Source: Siphonodentalium dalli (Eukaryota; Mollusca; Scaphopoda; Gadilida; Siphonodentaliidae). Taken from it: a DNA stretch of 64,000 nucleotides. Position 1 is the first letter of the stretch; every line of letters begins with the position of its first letter. Shown piece by piece: positions 45,452 through 58,392 of the stretch. The position numbers and the translations under genes are program-made. The stretch is from contig CP136069.1 in NCBI GenBank assembly GCA_032622095.1, positions 121,758,126 through 121,822,125 of the forward strand, given 5' to 3'. The notes under the pieces were generated by a model that had not been told where the DNA came from, made no database searches, and was given only the letters and a program-made list of their open reading frames with translations.

Positions 45452-45928
45452 TTAAAGGTACTCAACCCGATAAAACTCCTCTCAATTACTATTTCAATGG
45501 CTTCGGGGGTCAAAAATATTTGATTCGAGTCGAGGAAGTCACCCATCAAAGCTCAGATTTGTTAGATATCGATTTTAGAAATCTATTATTTTTCATTATC
45601 GGGAATACTATCTGGCCCAGAACTCAGTCAAAATTGCATTAAAATTACCACTTGATTTTAGAGTTATCCATCCTTGTCTGTTTGAATAGATTTGGAGAAC
45701 ACATCCAGAGCAGATTACGGCAGTTAGCAGTACTCATCTCGAGTTTATAACAAATTTCAAAAATCAATATCTAATAACTATGAGCTTTGTTTGATGGGTT
45801 CCTCGACTCGAATCAAATATTTTTTACCCCCAAAGCCAAAGAAATAGTAATATAGGACCCTCCGATCGGATTGTTGTTGTTGGAATCTGTTGAGATGGGG
45901 ACCCTCTTTACGGGTTGAGTACCTTTAA
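45452..45928. mobile_element. TTAA-flanked 469-bp foldback MITE
   Basis: TTAA at 45452-45455 and 45925-45928 brackets an element with termini AGGTACTCAACCCG and CGGGTTGAGTACCT. The arms continue inward through CAAATATTTGATTCGAGTCG/CGACTCGAATC, CATCAAAGCTC/GAGCTTTG and TTAGATATCGATTTT/AAATCAATATCTAA. The ends differ from the MITEs at 10325 and 25270, so it is a separate family using the same target. No coding capacity. Confidence 0.88.
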
Positions 45929-46012
45929 CGGAATTCTGAGGCGGTCCATTCATGTAACCAATATATTTTATATTATGATTTATATTTATGGCTAATAATA
46001 TGATCTTGGTGG
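45925..46012 (+). repeat. duplicated segment, copy 2
   Basis: Begins exactly at the right TTAA of the MITE and matches 44193-44285, where the TTAA is present but the MITE is not. The pair may show an empty target site and its filled copy. Confidence 0.65.
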
Positions 46013-47910
46013 CGTTACCATTTCTGACTATGGTTTTCTTGTATGTAATATGTGCCAGATATAGGCGATAAATCGTCACGGCTGCGTGTACTACTATTGT
46101 ATTGTCTTGTGGTGAACATTAAGTTTGTCTATCCTAGCGATGAAACTACCATATATGAGTGGATGTAGTCCTAATTTTCGTGACGCTACATGTAACTTTA
46201 ATTACACACTTGAACGAAACCATCAAAATGGTGTTGCAATCAATGTATGAGCTTCTACGATCGATGATGCGTCTTATTTTCAGTTTATCAACATCATAGA
46301 GGTAATACACATTTAAATTGTGCCCTTTGGCATTTGTACATGGATACTAGAGTCCGCACTGAAAAAAATAACGCACATTGAATGGTTTGCAATATCTTAA
46401 ATATTTCAATATAAACGAAAAAAGCAACTCATGCCTGATGTTAATTCATCAAATATGTATGTGGGTTGTTCACATAGCGCCTACGTCTGATGCCAAATTG
46501 GGGAGGGTGCATTTTCCTATACCCACTACCAATTTATATATTTTTTTAAAGTAAGAAAGCAGTCAATTTCTTTCTTCTTTTCCATACTATGTCGACGTGG
46601 AGTTCTAATCGACATAATGTATCAAGTTTAGCTGATGTCCGTAAAATATCGTGGATATCGCTTAGCTTTATATATAGTACACTCTCGCTAATGTTAAATT
46701 ATGTTAGATGTTTGTAAACTAAACACGATTGGTGCAAATACATCTGATAGGAAACGACATGGGACATAGTTCAGGATACTCATGTGTGTGTCAGCTTGCA
46801 CTTTAAAATCAGTGTTGGCTCTGGAGTTACACGTTACCCCAACCATCTGGTCGCTAAAATCGTGGAACATTCGACACATTGATACAGTCATCAGGGAATC
46901 CCATTATTACTTGCAAGTAGCATTACGTCAATGTCAGGAAATCACAACATTCCACAGTACAAAGATGAATCCAATAAGAAGATTGTCGGAATTAACATTG
47001 TCATATAGCTAAAATAGAGTAAAATCAATGTTCTGTTGCATGGCTAATTTCAGAAAGTGTTTACCAACTTAGAGAATAAGACAACTTATTAAACAATAAA
47101 AAGCGTCCATATAAAGAGTCCAGAATTGACCACTATTACATGGTCCTAGAAATGAGAATAGTATTAAGTATTTTCAAGAATTACAACAAATTGCACCGAA
47201 TTTGTTACTCGCGAAAACGAAACCGAAAGTAAATACTGTCAATCGTAAAATTATTTTAATGCGAAATGATCGCGGTGACGTCAGACTGCCAGGATTCCCG
47301 GGACATCTATTTATAGTTGCGGTAATATGAAAGTTGTAGTAATGTGTCAGACTATCAAACGCGAAGTCAGTTCAATAGAACGACTGGATTTGAATAAGAC
47401 TGGATTAGATATAACTTATCTTTTTAACTTATGTAGTTTTCAGGTTGTTCTGTATTCGGCTTTGTGTTGTATTTTTCATCAATACTAAATTTTATTTTCA
47501 GTTGACTATTTGTATAGATCGGTGATATTAACTATTGACATAAACACCAACATACCTGTAGTGAACCAATTTACTAAATTGCTATCAACCATTAAAATTT
47601 AAATAAGGCTAATAAGCACAACAGCTGGTACGCCCTATACTGCATATTGATTTTTGGAAAACGACTGTGATTTCTCACCAACACCATCGCGTTATCGATA
47701 AATAATATCTTAATTGCCCATATATTATTTCCAAACAAGTAACCTTTAACGGCGAGCGTTAAATACAATTAGTGTAGCGACAGCCATTACCAGTGATCGA
47801 GTGTATTCTGAAAGTTCCTATTAAACTGTATTATACACGGTAAGGATATCGGTGGAATTCAGTTGATTCAAGTATAGTAAGTGTCCATTTTGATATATTT
47901 AGTTCCTCGT
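46013..47910. other. no gene recognised
   Basis: AT-rich, only short open frames (46694-46891 minus and 46782-47012 plus, on opposite strands of the same bases). Nothing supported. Confidence 0.4.
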
Positions 47911-48339
47911 TAATATATCAGCATGTTCTCATGAAAATAAGCACAATATGGACTTATTTTGAATGTCGCGTTGTAGGCCCATATATATACAGCAGGGGGG
48001 GGGGGTCGGAAAAAAATTCCAGACACGTATGCTACTTATTTGCCGATGACCACTTTTTGGACTCACCCACCCCCGACCCCAATTTGTTTTTCCATTTCAT
48101 AGAGTTTGTTCCCGCCATGTTTTGACACCCACCCCATTGTGGAACGCAAAACACAAACATACAGAGAAAACCTCCTACATTGAGATTCAGTGGATCTAGT
48201 AATGAACAGCAGGACTGGTCTCTAGCAGTATATTCTTGACTGCAGTGGATTTTTAATCGTTTTTGTTAAATATCATATTTCCACAGCTCTGCAGTCAATT
48301 TATTTTAAAGCTTAGTATATGAATAGAGCATGGCTTGGA

Positions 48340-48442
48340 GTTGACTACGCGAATGTAGTGGTCAATGGGAAGGGTGTAGTTCATGAGCCGAAGGCGAGTG
48401 AACTACACCATTCCCACTGGCCACTACATTCGCGTAGTCAAC
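48340..48442. mobile_element. palindromic hairpin with 44-bp arms
   Basis: Arms 48340-48383 and 48399-48442 (GTTGACTACGCGAATGTAGT and complement) pair with about three mismatches around a 15-bp loop. Outer AGAGC and GCTCT extend the stem after a gap. Confidence 0.9.
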
Positions 48443-48794
48443 GACAAGATAGGCTCTAATCATTATATTAAATCGAACATTTATAGACAAACTGACGTTC
48501 TAATATTTATATACCATCGAACATTTTATTGCTAAACTGAAGTCATTGTATTGTGTCCAGGTTGCATTCAATTTCCTTCTCGTCATAAAACCTATTAAGC
48601 AGCTTTATTGCTATTGTGAATAGCAGCTATGCCTGAGTGGGTAACCGGTCACTGACACAGCGCGCACGGTTAATCATAATTAATAGTCATTGTTTTAGTG
48701 CCAAAATGTGTGTGGTAGTCCTTTTTAAAGACCTTTTTAGTTTTTGTGTTTTGTTACTTTGTTATGGAAATTTATAAAGATATTATGTCTATAG

Positions 48795-48911
48795 ACCAGG
48801 TAGGTGATATTGCTCTACACCAGATATGAGATTTTGTTTCACACCAGATAGGTGATATTGTTTTACACCAGACAGGTGATTGTATTATATCAGATGGGTT
48901 AAATTATTATA
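48795..48911. repeat. 24-bp minisatellite, about 5 copies
   Basis: ACCAGATAGGTGATATTG followed by TTTTAC repeats about five times with drift. Confidence 0.85.
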
Positions 48912-50082
48912 TGCTACGTGCCACCCAGACTCATTAGACATTACTAAGGCATGTTTATCGCACATATAGCAATACACTAGAGCACTCAGGAGCACCAATG
49001 GGAAATCAAAGAAAGTTAATGTTACGATTGATTCCAATTGATTCAGATTGGTTAGGAATTTTATAACGTTCACTGTTTATCTTGTATGAATTCAGGAATA
49101 TTGTATGAGTTCAGAAAAGCATTATTTCTATTGGACTGCTCAAGTGTAGCATGTGAGAGTAAAGCATATAATAAAAAACAAACGTACACTTTTAGTAGAA
49201 ACCTGTATTAACTCATTCATGACTACATGAGATTGTGAATTATTACCATTTTCTATCTCTTTTGTCACTTATGAGATAATTGTGTTATCCACTCACTCAC
49301 AGGTCTAGGTATGTTACATGTTTTTTTTTCTGTATACATCAGTGTATACATCAGTGTTTAATTTCCATGTTTGACCAGATTTGGCATTAAATTTATTTCT
49401 TTAAAGTTATCCTTATGTGTTGTTAATTACATAGAATACTTCATGGGCGATTCAGCTGCATTAAGAATACTTTCCCTTGTCCTAAAGAGGCACAAACCAA
49501 CATCCAATGGCCCTAGCGTGTTTAGTGTTGCTGCAGTTCCTTATTATTGATTTCTTAGTGTTACAAACCAGTACAAACTAGTAAAAATCCAATAAAATGT
49601 GTGAAGGAAAAAAAATGTCACGGAAAAAATTGCTTTGGGCTTATTTTGACACCCACCACCCCCAGGATACGTGTCGGAAAAAAAATATGCCCCCTCCCTG
49701 TATACAGGGGGAAATACGCTCTATATAATGATGGGCCCGTATAGTGCTTACTTCAATACTTAATAAGCCAATATTGGCACTATTTAATCTACTTTGTTTC
49801 ATCGACACACGACTGACCAGATTCACGCTCTTTAGAATGTATTTTCGCTGCCGCCCGTGCCATTCAATGGAATAATGGGTATAAGCTCAATATGGCCTTA
49901 TCTAAGAACAAACATGTCAATTGTGGACATATGTGAATATTTACGTCCAATATGAACCTATTTTCATGAGGACATGTTGAATATATAGCACGTATTGGAT
50001 CTCGGACTGGCGTTTTCAACCGGCTGCTGTGGGACGTGTACACACAATGCCACATATGCTCCATTATGTTCAATATATAGAG

Positions 50083-50192
50083 GATCTACAACGAGTCCCA
50101 AGTTTATAGCGGAATTTACAAAACGAACCCAGTAAATTAGGTCTGGACGAGTTTTGTAAATTCCGCTATAAACTGGGGACGAGATGTAGATT
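50083..50192. mobile_element. foldback hairpin with about 42-bp arms
   Basis: GATCTACAACGAGTCCC and AAGTTTATAGCGGAATTTAC on the left pair with the complement at 50151-50192, with a few mismatches, around a 26-bp loop. Confidence 0.88.
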
Positions 50193-52527
50193 CTATTTAT
50201 TACATGATCCAAAACCTCGACAAACATACTTAAATCAACAAATTGGACGCGAAACTAACATCGGTTTCTATAAGGCATGCTATGACGTTTCGCGTAACTA
50301 TGCGCTGTTTGTCCGCGCAAAGAAATAGTCCCAGATAAATAAAGACTCCTTTGGCGTATTTAATGGCGTATACTTAATTACATAACTTTTCAAACTCTTC
50401 ATTCAATATAGGTTGTTGTGAAAATATTGGAAGCCATAGTATTTTTAGACGTAGCGTACGGAATGTAAACAGACGACAAACCGGAAGTCAAAGGTCACCT
50501 GGCACTATATTTCCTGTTATTAAACGAACGTTTAATATCACAATTTACAGAATGGGCTTATTGCATAGAATAAGGGTAGGATCATGTAATAAAACATTGT
50601 TACATATGGGTGGAATGATCATCGAAATTCCGCCACTAATAAATCCATGCATTTTTGTGAGAATAAAAACAATTTTGGGAAATTCGTCTTTGGGTATATG
50701 TTGAAGTCACATGTACAGTTGTAGGTTTGGTGCGCCAAATTATACCTAGTAGCGCTCTATTTTATCCGGAGGTGTAAAAAATAGGTCGACCGATGCATAT
50801 AATAAAATGTAATTTAATATTGAAGTCATAAAAGTTTTTGTTCTTCATGAAACAATAAAAAGCGTTTCCTGATCGTTTATTCCTAATATGGTGCGAATAA
50901 AGAGGCTTTGTCTCGTTTATATGTGAACAGTTGGTAACATCGTGGAATTTGTTTCAGAAGATATTAGGTTATAAGCCGGTATTCCGTCGATTTATCGAAC
51001 TATATAGTCCATACCTGCCAAACTATGCATTGTGTTTCGCGGTTCAAATGAGCCATGTCCATTTAAACCGAGGTCAAAGTTTTTGATTGAATTAAACCAT
51101 TGCTTTAAGGAATGCAGACATCCTACATATTTTGTCACTGCAGCATACATGGTTGGAACTCATTATAGTATCACATCAGTTGATAATGTTACAGGAGACT
51201 TTGTGAGCAGCCATGCATGTCCATATAATATATCTAGATGGGTACCCCAAATCTTAATTTACATATTTTCTTTAAATTATTTTTACCGTAATTGCGTTAT
51301 TTAAAGCAAACCCAAGACATGTCTCCTGTATTGTTTATTTGGGGAATTCTGCGCCATGATAATGTAAATGATAGTGTTGCAAATCTCCAGTACACGATAA
51401 TTGGCTTTAAATGGGAATACCAATTATTTGAACGAAGTAAAATTATTGAGTTATATGTCGAGACGTAAGCCTTAATTGTTATTAAGGAAGAGAAGAGTTG
51501 GCTAATTTCAACATTGCTGGTCGTGGCAAATGTTTCATAAACTTAATCTTCTAGTATTGAAGTTACATATCTCACAGTTATGGGTTTACCGAAAAGCTGG
51601 ATCACTTATCTAGTGCAAGCATTGGTCTATTTTGCAGGAAAAGACCACGTTAAGGTAATATTGGACACATCCTTAACCCTTTCATAACGGGAGCTGCGCT
51701 GACGCAACATTAATGCCCAAAGGTGTGAACTCCACACCCACCCAGAAATCGAAGCACATGCCATCCAGCATCACAATCAGCCGAGAAAAAAACTTTAACA
51801 GAGATTTTTTGCTTACCAATAAAATTGGCTCTTTGCTTCTGGACAATACTAAATAATCATTGATGAGTAGTTATCACAAATGTGAAATTATTGAAAAATA
51901 TTTTGAAAATAAAATGATATTCATACTAAAATGTTTGATCTTACTGCACGATTAGCGATATTTGTTGAAAAATCGCAGTAACAGTTTTTGTTTACATAAC
52001 TATGGTTTCAAATCGTGAAATATCGTTATAGCAGAACTATCAATAATGAATATATATGTAAGTACAACGTTTATCTATTTCCCCATGTTCTTGTTAGTGG
52101 TGATGTTTTACATTCTTATATTTTTGTATGTTTACCCACTGTGAGTGCTTTGTGCCCCTTTAAATTTTAAATTTATCTGAGTACCGACTACATCGGGTAT
52201 CACAACAGTAGTGATACCATTGAGCATCACCAAATGATGTACACCCACATTATTATGAAAATGAATTCCATCTGATTTGTGTTAACATGACAACCCCAGG
52301 TTGTTCCAGTCTGATTGATTAGTTGCGTTTTTATTTTTCCCTATTTTTCTCTATTTATCCCTTTATTGACTTCGACACCGTTACAATTTCCTTCTGTGCA
52401 CGACTGTGTGACACCGTCAGCGTATTTTATACAAACTAAGACGCCCAGTGACCTCCTTTCACGATTTCGGAGAACCATGGACGTATACATCGCTGGGAGA
52501 ACACAGAACGCATGGAGGATACGTTCG
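50193..52527. other. no gene supported; weak ORF at 51032-51304
   Basis: A 90-codon frame (+, 51032-51304) starts at GTG and contains five Cys and an N-glycosylation-like site (NVTG). It has no known domain, and splice signals are not convincing. I mention it only as the best open frame here. Otherwise AT-rich sequence. Confidence 0.35.
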
Positions 52528-52622
52528 ACCAAGTACGTTAATCCCGGATAAAGGTACATGGTTCGACACAAGCAATATCATTGGTAGTAACATGTACCTT
52601 TATCTGGATTAACGTACTTGGT
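52528..52622. mobile_element. foldback hairpin with 32-bp arms
   Basis: ACCAAGTACGTTAATCC, then GGATAAAGGTACATG on the left pair with CATGTACCTTTATC and GGATTAACGTACTTGGT on the right, two mismatches, 30-bp loop. Confidence 0.9.
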
Positions 52623-53900
52623 AGTAACACACATGTGGTATACCTATAAACATACTAGTCTTAGATAATTCATTAACTCTAACTGGCACCCATGAATATA
52701 TAGACATTACAGCTGCCACTGTGTGGCATTCTGTTATCTGAGGACGCCAAATAGTCAATCTGGGCGACACATAATGTATGGAGGTTGTCGAGTGACCAAT
52801 AGTGGTCCCTTTAAAAGGTAATTGATCATTTTGTAAAATGTAAAAGTAATTGAGTACAGTTATTGTTCAGTGATACAACTACTAATTACTAAACATAACA
52901 GGTATTCTGTCAAACTTTCTCATTCATGTTATGTGTCATATATTCGATTTGCTATTGTCCAGACACGCGGTCGTGCGACCATGATATATATATATACCTA
53001 GTATTCGTGGACTACTGTAAAAATGCGGATAATTGTGACTAATTTGAAGGTAATATAACCACAATCGCCTCTGGCTAATTACAATATAGAGCGTAAAGGA
53101 ATTGTGTAATAGCATAATGACATGTTAATGGAAGCATTGGAAAGCTCCCGTATATATCACAGCCACGGCTACCGGTGAGACAACTTACAAAGTTGTCATA
53201 CTCGATCATGTTCATTTGGAACTCAATAATTATGTGTAAGTAATTAGTTGAAGAAAGAGTAGGATGATAAATAAGTGAAATACCCGTATATTACCACATA
53301 ACACACTTACAGATATCATAACAATTGCCCAGCTGTCCAGTGTGTCGCTTGTAGGTGATACACACGCTCTTTGTTGTTACCATATCCGCATTAGACTAGC
53401 AATGACAATGCTTTTTTTCTAAATTATATGACTTTAATAACCCTCTGTGAGGCATCTTAAGTTCACGTAAACATACATGTACGTATATACTTCAAATAAT
53501 TATATTCATCGACAAATCCTGATGCATACGTTCAAAGAGTAACGATCACCTATGATAGAGAAGGTTTCCATCTGTGCTTGCTGCCATTTTGGACATAACA
53601 TTTTTTATTATATTTTCATCAACTTTTTACATAAAAATATATATTATATCCCACCAGCTGTCCACACTTCCAGAAAACCGAACGTGTTATCCTACTCTCA
53701 AGATGTTATCCTACTCTCACCACTGAATCTTGACGTCAATCTTTGCGTCATACGGTATCTTTGCGCGCTATTTTAACATAAATGGCTGGTGATGTTGTAT
53801 AGCTTTAAGAACGCATTAGGTCTAACGGTGTGTTACCGTGTGTTTCCTTGTGGTCTGGGTCATAACAAACTGGTATAGAAAATATAATAAATTACAACAG
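52623..53900. other. no gene recognised
   Basis: AT-rich; a 17-bp direct repeat GTTATCCTACTCTCA lies at about 53685-53720. Nothing coding. Confidence 0.4.
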
Positions 53901-54039
53901 TCAACTGAGTAGCGTACGGCTTTTCTCCTCTCGTGAGATGGGAGGATTATTTTCACCCGGCTAGCGTCTCGTAAAAATAATCCTCCGCATCTCACTCGAG
54001 GAAGAAAAAAAACATACGCCACTCAGATCAGTTAACTAT
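53901..54039. mobile_element. foldback hairpin with about 55-bp arms
   Basis: CAACTGAGTAGCGTACGG, TCTCGTGAGATGGGAGGATT and ATTTT on the left pair with AAAAATAATCCTCC, GCATCTCACTCGAGGAAG and CGCCACTCAGATCAGTT on the right, with several mismatches, around a short loop near 53958-53972. Confidence 0.8.
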
Positions 54040-55121
54040 TGTCTATGTATCCACATTCGTTTATACCAGTGGAATCTTCCACGTTACTTATACTATGACT
54101 TTGATAATTAATAAGTTTGACTAGTAATGCAGAATAGTGTTAAGAATATTTTATTTTCCCGCGGTATATAATGAATACGCGGAAAATTGGTTAATAAATT
54201 TTACGCTGGCAAAATTGCACCGCAATTTTGTTAGCTGGCATTTTTTAGTTTTGGTAGTTTTGGTAGTTTTGTTAGCTGGCATTTTTGCAGACTTCCGACT
54301 ATAATCAACGACGATTTATGATAACGGTGCCTACCTCTTTGCCGGTGCCCATAAAACGAGGCCACTAACAATAATTACAAGTATCCGTGTTGTCCTTGAT
54401 TCGAATTGTGTATCAGGGAGAGGAATTGATAGAACAGTTTGTTCTCAGCTATTGTCATATTCATACTTAATTGTACATGTATACGCGAGGAATCTCATGA
54501 CGTGGTATAAAGAGTTCCGAAAGTGGTACTCTTCATAAATGGTGGAGCTAGGGGAAGGGGATGGCAAAATGGACACAAACAATGTCGCCAACTTCACAAA
54601 GATATATCATGGTGGGGGTCTTGACAGTTGTGATAATGGTCGTCTTTGGCATTCATAAAGCATATATATGTATATGCATACAACTATGCAGTCAATTGTT
54701 ATGTATAGGCTATTATATGTAAATTTGGTACTGGTATAAATCATATACACATACATTCTAACTCGCATTAACAACGCCAGATAGCCCAATTAGTTAACAT
54801 ATATATGAACATTTTCAAGTATTTTCATAAAACTATTTCAATCAAGGCAATATTTACCACCAGTGATGTGTGTCAGGGGTCGACCCCCAAATTACAACAG
54901 TTGGACATTTGATGCATGACACAACATTAGTTGGAAATTTCCGACTAAAATAGTATGAATTTTGTGCTGCATGATAATTTGATATACCAAACAGTATTAA
55001 GTGTCATATTTGTTGTTTTTAGACCGCATTTTTGTACTGAAATGTAGCAATCAGTTGAGAGTTATCAACCATATTATAGGTGACGTTACGATGGGATCTC
55101 ACATTCCAACATATCAAGTGA
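54040..55121. other. no gene recognised; hairpin remnant near 54204-54300
   Basis: ACGCTGGCAAAATTGCACCG with a following CAATTTTGTTAGCTGGC shares words with 58480-58540, where the complementary end CGGTGCAATATTGCCAGCG is kept. These may be opposite halves of one hairpin family. A TTGGTAGTTTTG repeat sits at 54250-54275. Confidence 0.45.
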
Positions 55122-55674
55122 CATTATTATACCCCCCCCCCCCCCGCAACGAAGTTGTGGGGGTATACTGGAATCAGCTTGTCCGTCCGTCGTCCGTCCG
55201 TGGACACAAATTTGTCCGGAGTTTTTCTCAGTCGTTTTTTTTTATCATTTTCCGTGAAACTTGGCACAGACATCAACCTGTGCACCTGCGATTATGACGC
55301 CTGTCGGACCTTTTTTGACTTAGAAAATCTTCGCAACGTGTATAATTTTGTCCGAGCTTTTATTCCTACATTTTTAGGTCAATTTTTTTAAAACTTGGCA
55401 CATATATTTAATACCATGGGAACCTGTGCACCTGCAATTATGACGTCTGTCTGATATTTGTTTGGTGGTGTTATCCCTCTTTTTCCACTTAGAATTTATT
55501 TTGCAACATGCATAATTTTGTCCGAGCTTTTATTCCTACATTTTACAGGTGGTGCACCTGCAATGGGAACTGTTATTTTATTATTTTAACTAAATGTTTA
55601 CTGATATGTGAAGCATCGTAGTATTTTAAAGACACGGGGGTATTTAGTCCCATTGGGACAGTCACACCTCTAGT
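55122..55674 (+). mobile_element. mollusc-type repeat with C-run hairpin and GTCCGTCC tract
   Basis: Begins ATTATACCCCCCCC, then CGCAACGAAGTTGTGGGG (the C run and GGGGGTATA form a hairpin) and CAGCTTGTCCGTCCGTCG. Internal blocks AACTTGGCACA, CCTGTGCACCTGC and AATTTTGTCCGAGCTTTTATT occur two or three times. Ends near AGTCACACCTCTAG. I recall this structure as abundant in mollusc genomes. No coding capacity. Confidence 0.65.
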
Positions 55675-55734
55675 TTGACTGGCGTAAGAATACCAACACG
55701 CACTGTGTTCTTAATTCATTGTTAACAGCGGCAG

Positions 55735-58392
55735 TAACTCTATGAAAAGAAAACCAAGCCAGTCGTGGTTTGCAAAACGACTGCAGGTCGGCCCGAACGC
55801 GCTTCAGGAAGACCCGCCGATTATTCAAACGTGAACCAAACGTTACTAATAAGTGCGCTATGTTGGCAAGCCGAACAAACTATAAAATGGTTCTTTTGAG
55901 AAGTAGAAAACGCCACAAACGAAACATAAGCTGTACAATACATAGGCTGCGCACAAGATCTAGCAAAGATTTCTGGAGTTTCATCAGGAAACTTGACACA
56001 AGGGGGCAGGGGAAACCCACCCCACCTCAGAAATATTAAAAAATCATTATAAATCAGAAGGGGCTGACCATCTAACAATGGGAGATACTATATTGAGATC
56101 CGATTTATCTAGCTCATTCAGCTCACTTATCGCACCCTCGTCGGATTTTGAAGGACTAGATACCAACTTTTTGAATGGAAATATTTCTTTACAAGAAATT
56201 TAGGCAGCTGTTAAAAAACTTAAATATGGGAAAGCAGCAGGGTATGATGAAATGGCCAACGAATACATAAAATCGTCATTCGACATTTTAAAACATATTT
56301 TAGTAAAGTATTTCAATCTGATTCTGAAGACAGGCCTCGTTCCGAGGGAATGGACTACATGTATAATTAGGCCGATATATGAACGACTTAGACCCAGATA
56401 ACTACCGCAAACTTACCCTTCTGAGCTGTTTCGCGAAATTATTTACCAGCATAATTAGTGAGCGAATCGACTCTTTTGTAGAAACAAATAGTATACAGTC
56501 GGAGGCGCAGGCCGGGTTTCGAAAAGGATATTCTACGATAGACCATACGTTTGCACTTCACGCGTTAACGCACTTACTTAAAGCTAATAAGAAAAATCTT
56601 TACTGTGCATTCGTTGACTTTTCAAAGGCATTTGATACGGTGTGGAGAGTAGGACTTTGGTCAAAACTCCTTAACTACAGAATTAGCGGTAAAATACTGA
56701 CAGTAATAAAAGCTTTATATCATGAACTTAAACTATTTGTTCGCCTTAATGAAGACGAATCCGACGATTTCTACAGCCATGTTGGCCTAAAACAGGGAGA
56801 CAACCTCTCACCTCTGCTTTTTGCCACCTACATCAACGACATTGAAGAATACCTTAACTCACAAACAAATTGTGCATGGCATCAGCTTAGATAAATTCTG
56901 TGGAATTGATACCGGTATATTACTGAAGATAATGTTACTTATATATGCCGACGACACTGCATTGCTTTCTGATACACACGAAGGCCTACAGTGAACATTA
57001 AACTCCTTCTCAGATTACTGCAACATATGGAAATTGAAAATAAACACGACAAAAACTAAAGTCGTCGTTTTCGGCCCGAAACCCAGAAAGAAAAAAACTA
57101 TACCAGTATTCACACTTAATAATCTTCCAATTGAGATAGTTGATAGTTATAAATATCTGGGGACAGTTTTCCACAAAAAAGGTACGTTCGTAGAGGAACG
57201 AAATCTCAGATGTAAGGCAGCTAAAACTGCAATTTATGCACTTATGAACAAATCACGCTGCCACAAACTCACAATTGAATCAATTCTTGAGATATATGAG
57301 AAAAGCATCATACCAATAATGACTTACGGGGCTGAATTATGGGGACATGGAAATATGAGATGTTTCGAAAAACTAGAATCCTGGTTCCTGAAATTTACAC
57401 TGAATATGAAGAAATCTACACCATCCGTGTGTATATACGGGGAACTAGGAATGTACCCAATTACAGTTAGGATCAAAACCCGCTACATCGGTTATTGGGC
57501 AAAAGCTATCTCAATGCCTACCCATAGGACCCCACTTATGTTATATTATGTTATGTATACTCTGTATTGTAAAAATGTTTTTAATAATCCATGGATAAGA
57601 GGAATACATGACTCCCTTATTGCAATTGGTATGAGTAATGTTTGGCTCAACCAGAGAGTATCGAGTATAGACCGATTTAACCGGACCGTTGAGCAAAGAT
57701 TACGCGACTGTTACCGTCAAAGTTGGTGGTCAACAATATCCACATCGAGTAAATATGCATTTTATAGAATTATTAAAACACACTCCGAACGTGAACAATT
57801 TCTCTCTATATGTGATAATAGAACTGTCAATACTATCATTCGATTTCGGACAAGAAATCACAAATTACCAATTGAACAAGGTGCTTGGCTAAATACTGAC
57901 TATTCAACCAGAGTATGTACACTTTGTACGAAAGAACTAGGCGATGAGTATCACGTTATCCTGAAGTGTACAGAATTAAATGAACTCAGATCGACCTATT
58001 TGAAACCATACTTCTATAGAAGACCGAATGCACACAAACTCTCGGAACTCTTTAATAATATAATACTAGAAATAGAAAGACTATTAGGAATCTGTCAACT
58101 TTCATAAGGAAAGTCCAGGATATTTTCGGCAAGTCCACTTGAGGCTATAACACTGATATTCCACGAACCCACCCCTATTTTCTAAAAGACCTATACACAT
58201 CCCTGACTACAAAGTCCCCGAACACAATAACTGAAATCATCACCCGAACGGAAACTTACCAAATATCTAATAATGCTCTCATGTATTCCTCGGGTGAAAT
58301 TTATTGTTATTATGTCAAATTTGAATATCTTGATGTTATAAATAATGTTTCTGTAATATCCACATATTGATGAACAGAATAAACTGAATCTC
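55735..58392 (+). mobile_element. 5'-truncated LINE (non-LTR retrotransposon)
   Basis: The region holds the endonuclease-RT linker, the reverse transcriptase and the C-terminal domain of a LINE of the general CR1/Jockey-related type, but no endonuclease domain. The 3' UTR runs to about 58392, ending near GAATAAACTGAATCT. Truncation at the 5' side is usual for target-primed retrotransposition. The coding frame is broken several times. Confidence 0.85.
55770..58107 (+). pseudogene. LINE ORF2 remnant (reverse transcriptase)
   Basis: Linker with SQSWF and a basic stretch at 55750-56040; typical KKLKYGKAAGYDEM before the RT core. RT motifs: QAGFRKGYST, FVDFSKAFDTVW (near 56610-56650), GLKQGDNLSPLLF, then YADD at 56944-56955. 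After the RT, the C-terminal frame 57034-58107 is intact for 357 codons. It carries a CCHC-like knuckle, C-x2-C-x8-H-x4-C, around 57928-57970. Breaks: frame changes near 55775, 56025, 56375 (with a small deletion) and 56880, a TAG at 56201-56203 and a TGA at 56992-56994. Family assignment beyond non-LTR is uncertain (CR1-like or Nimb-like). Confidence 0.9.

Larger units (their letters stand above)
47911..49988. mobile_element. 2.1-kb TIR element, non-coding
   Basis: ATATATCAGCATGTTCTCAT with GAAAATA at the left (47913-47939) is the inverted match of TATTTTCATGAGGACATG and its tail at the right (49960-49987). A second inner pair (GGCCCATATATATACAGC near 47975, GTATACAGGGGG and TGGGCCCGTATA near 49700-49740) strengthens it. 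G and C runs (about 47996-48005 and 48068-48075) lie inside. No open frame has a transposase motif. A palindrome (48340-48442) and a 24-bp minisatellite (48795-48911) are nested within. Confidence 0.65.

Noticed and set aside
51032-51304. 90-codon plus-strand frame with five Cys
   Set aside because: No recognisable domain or convincing splice sites; a frame this long is expected by chance in 64 kb.
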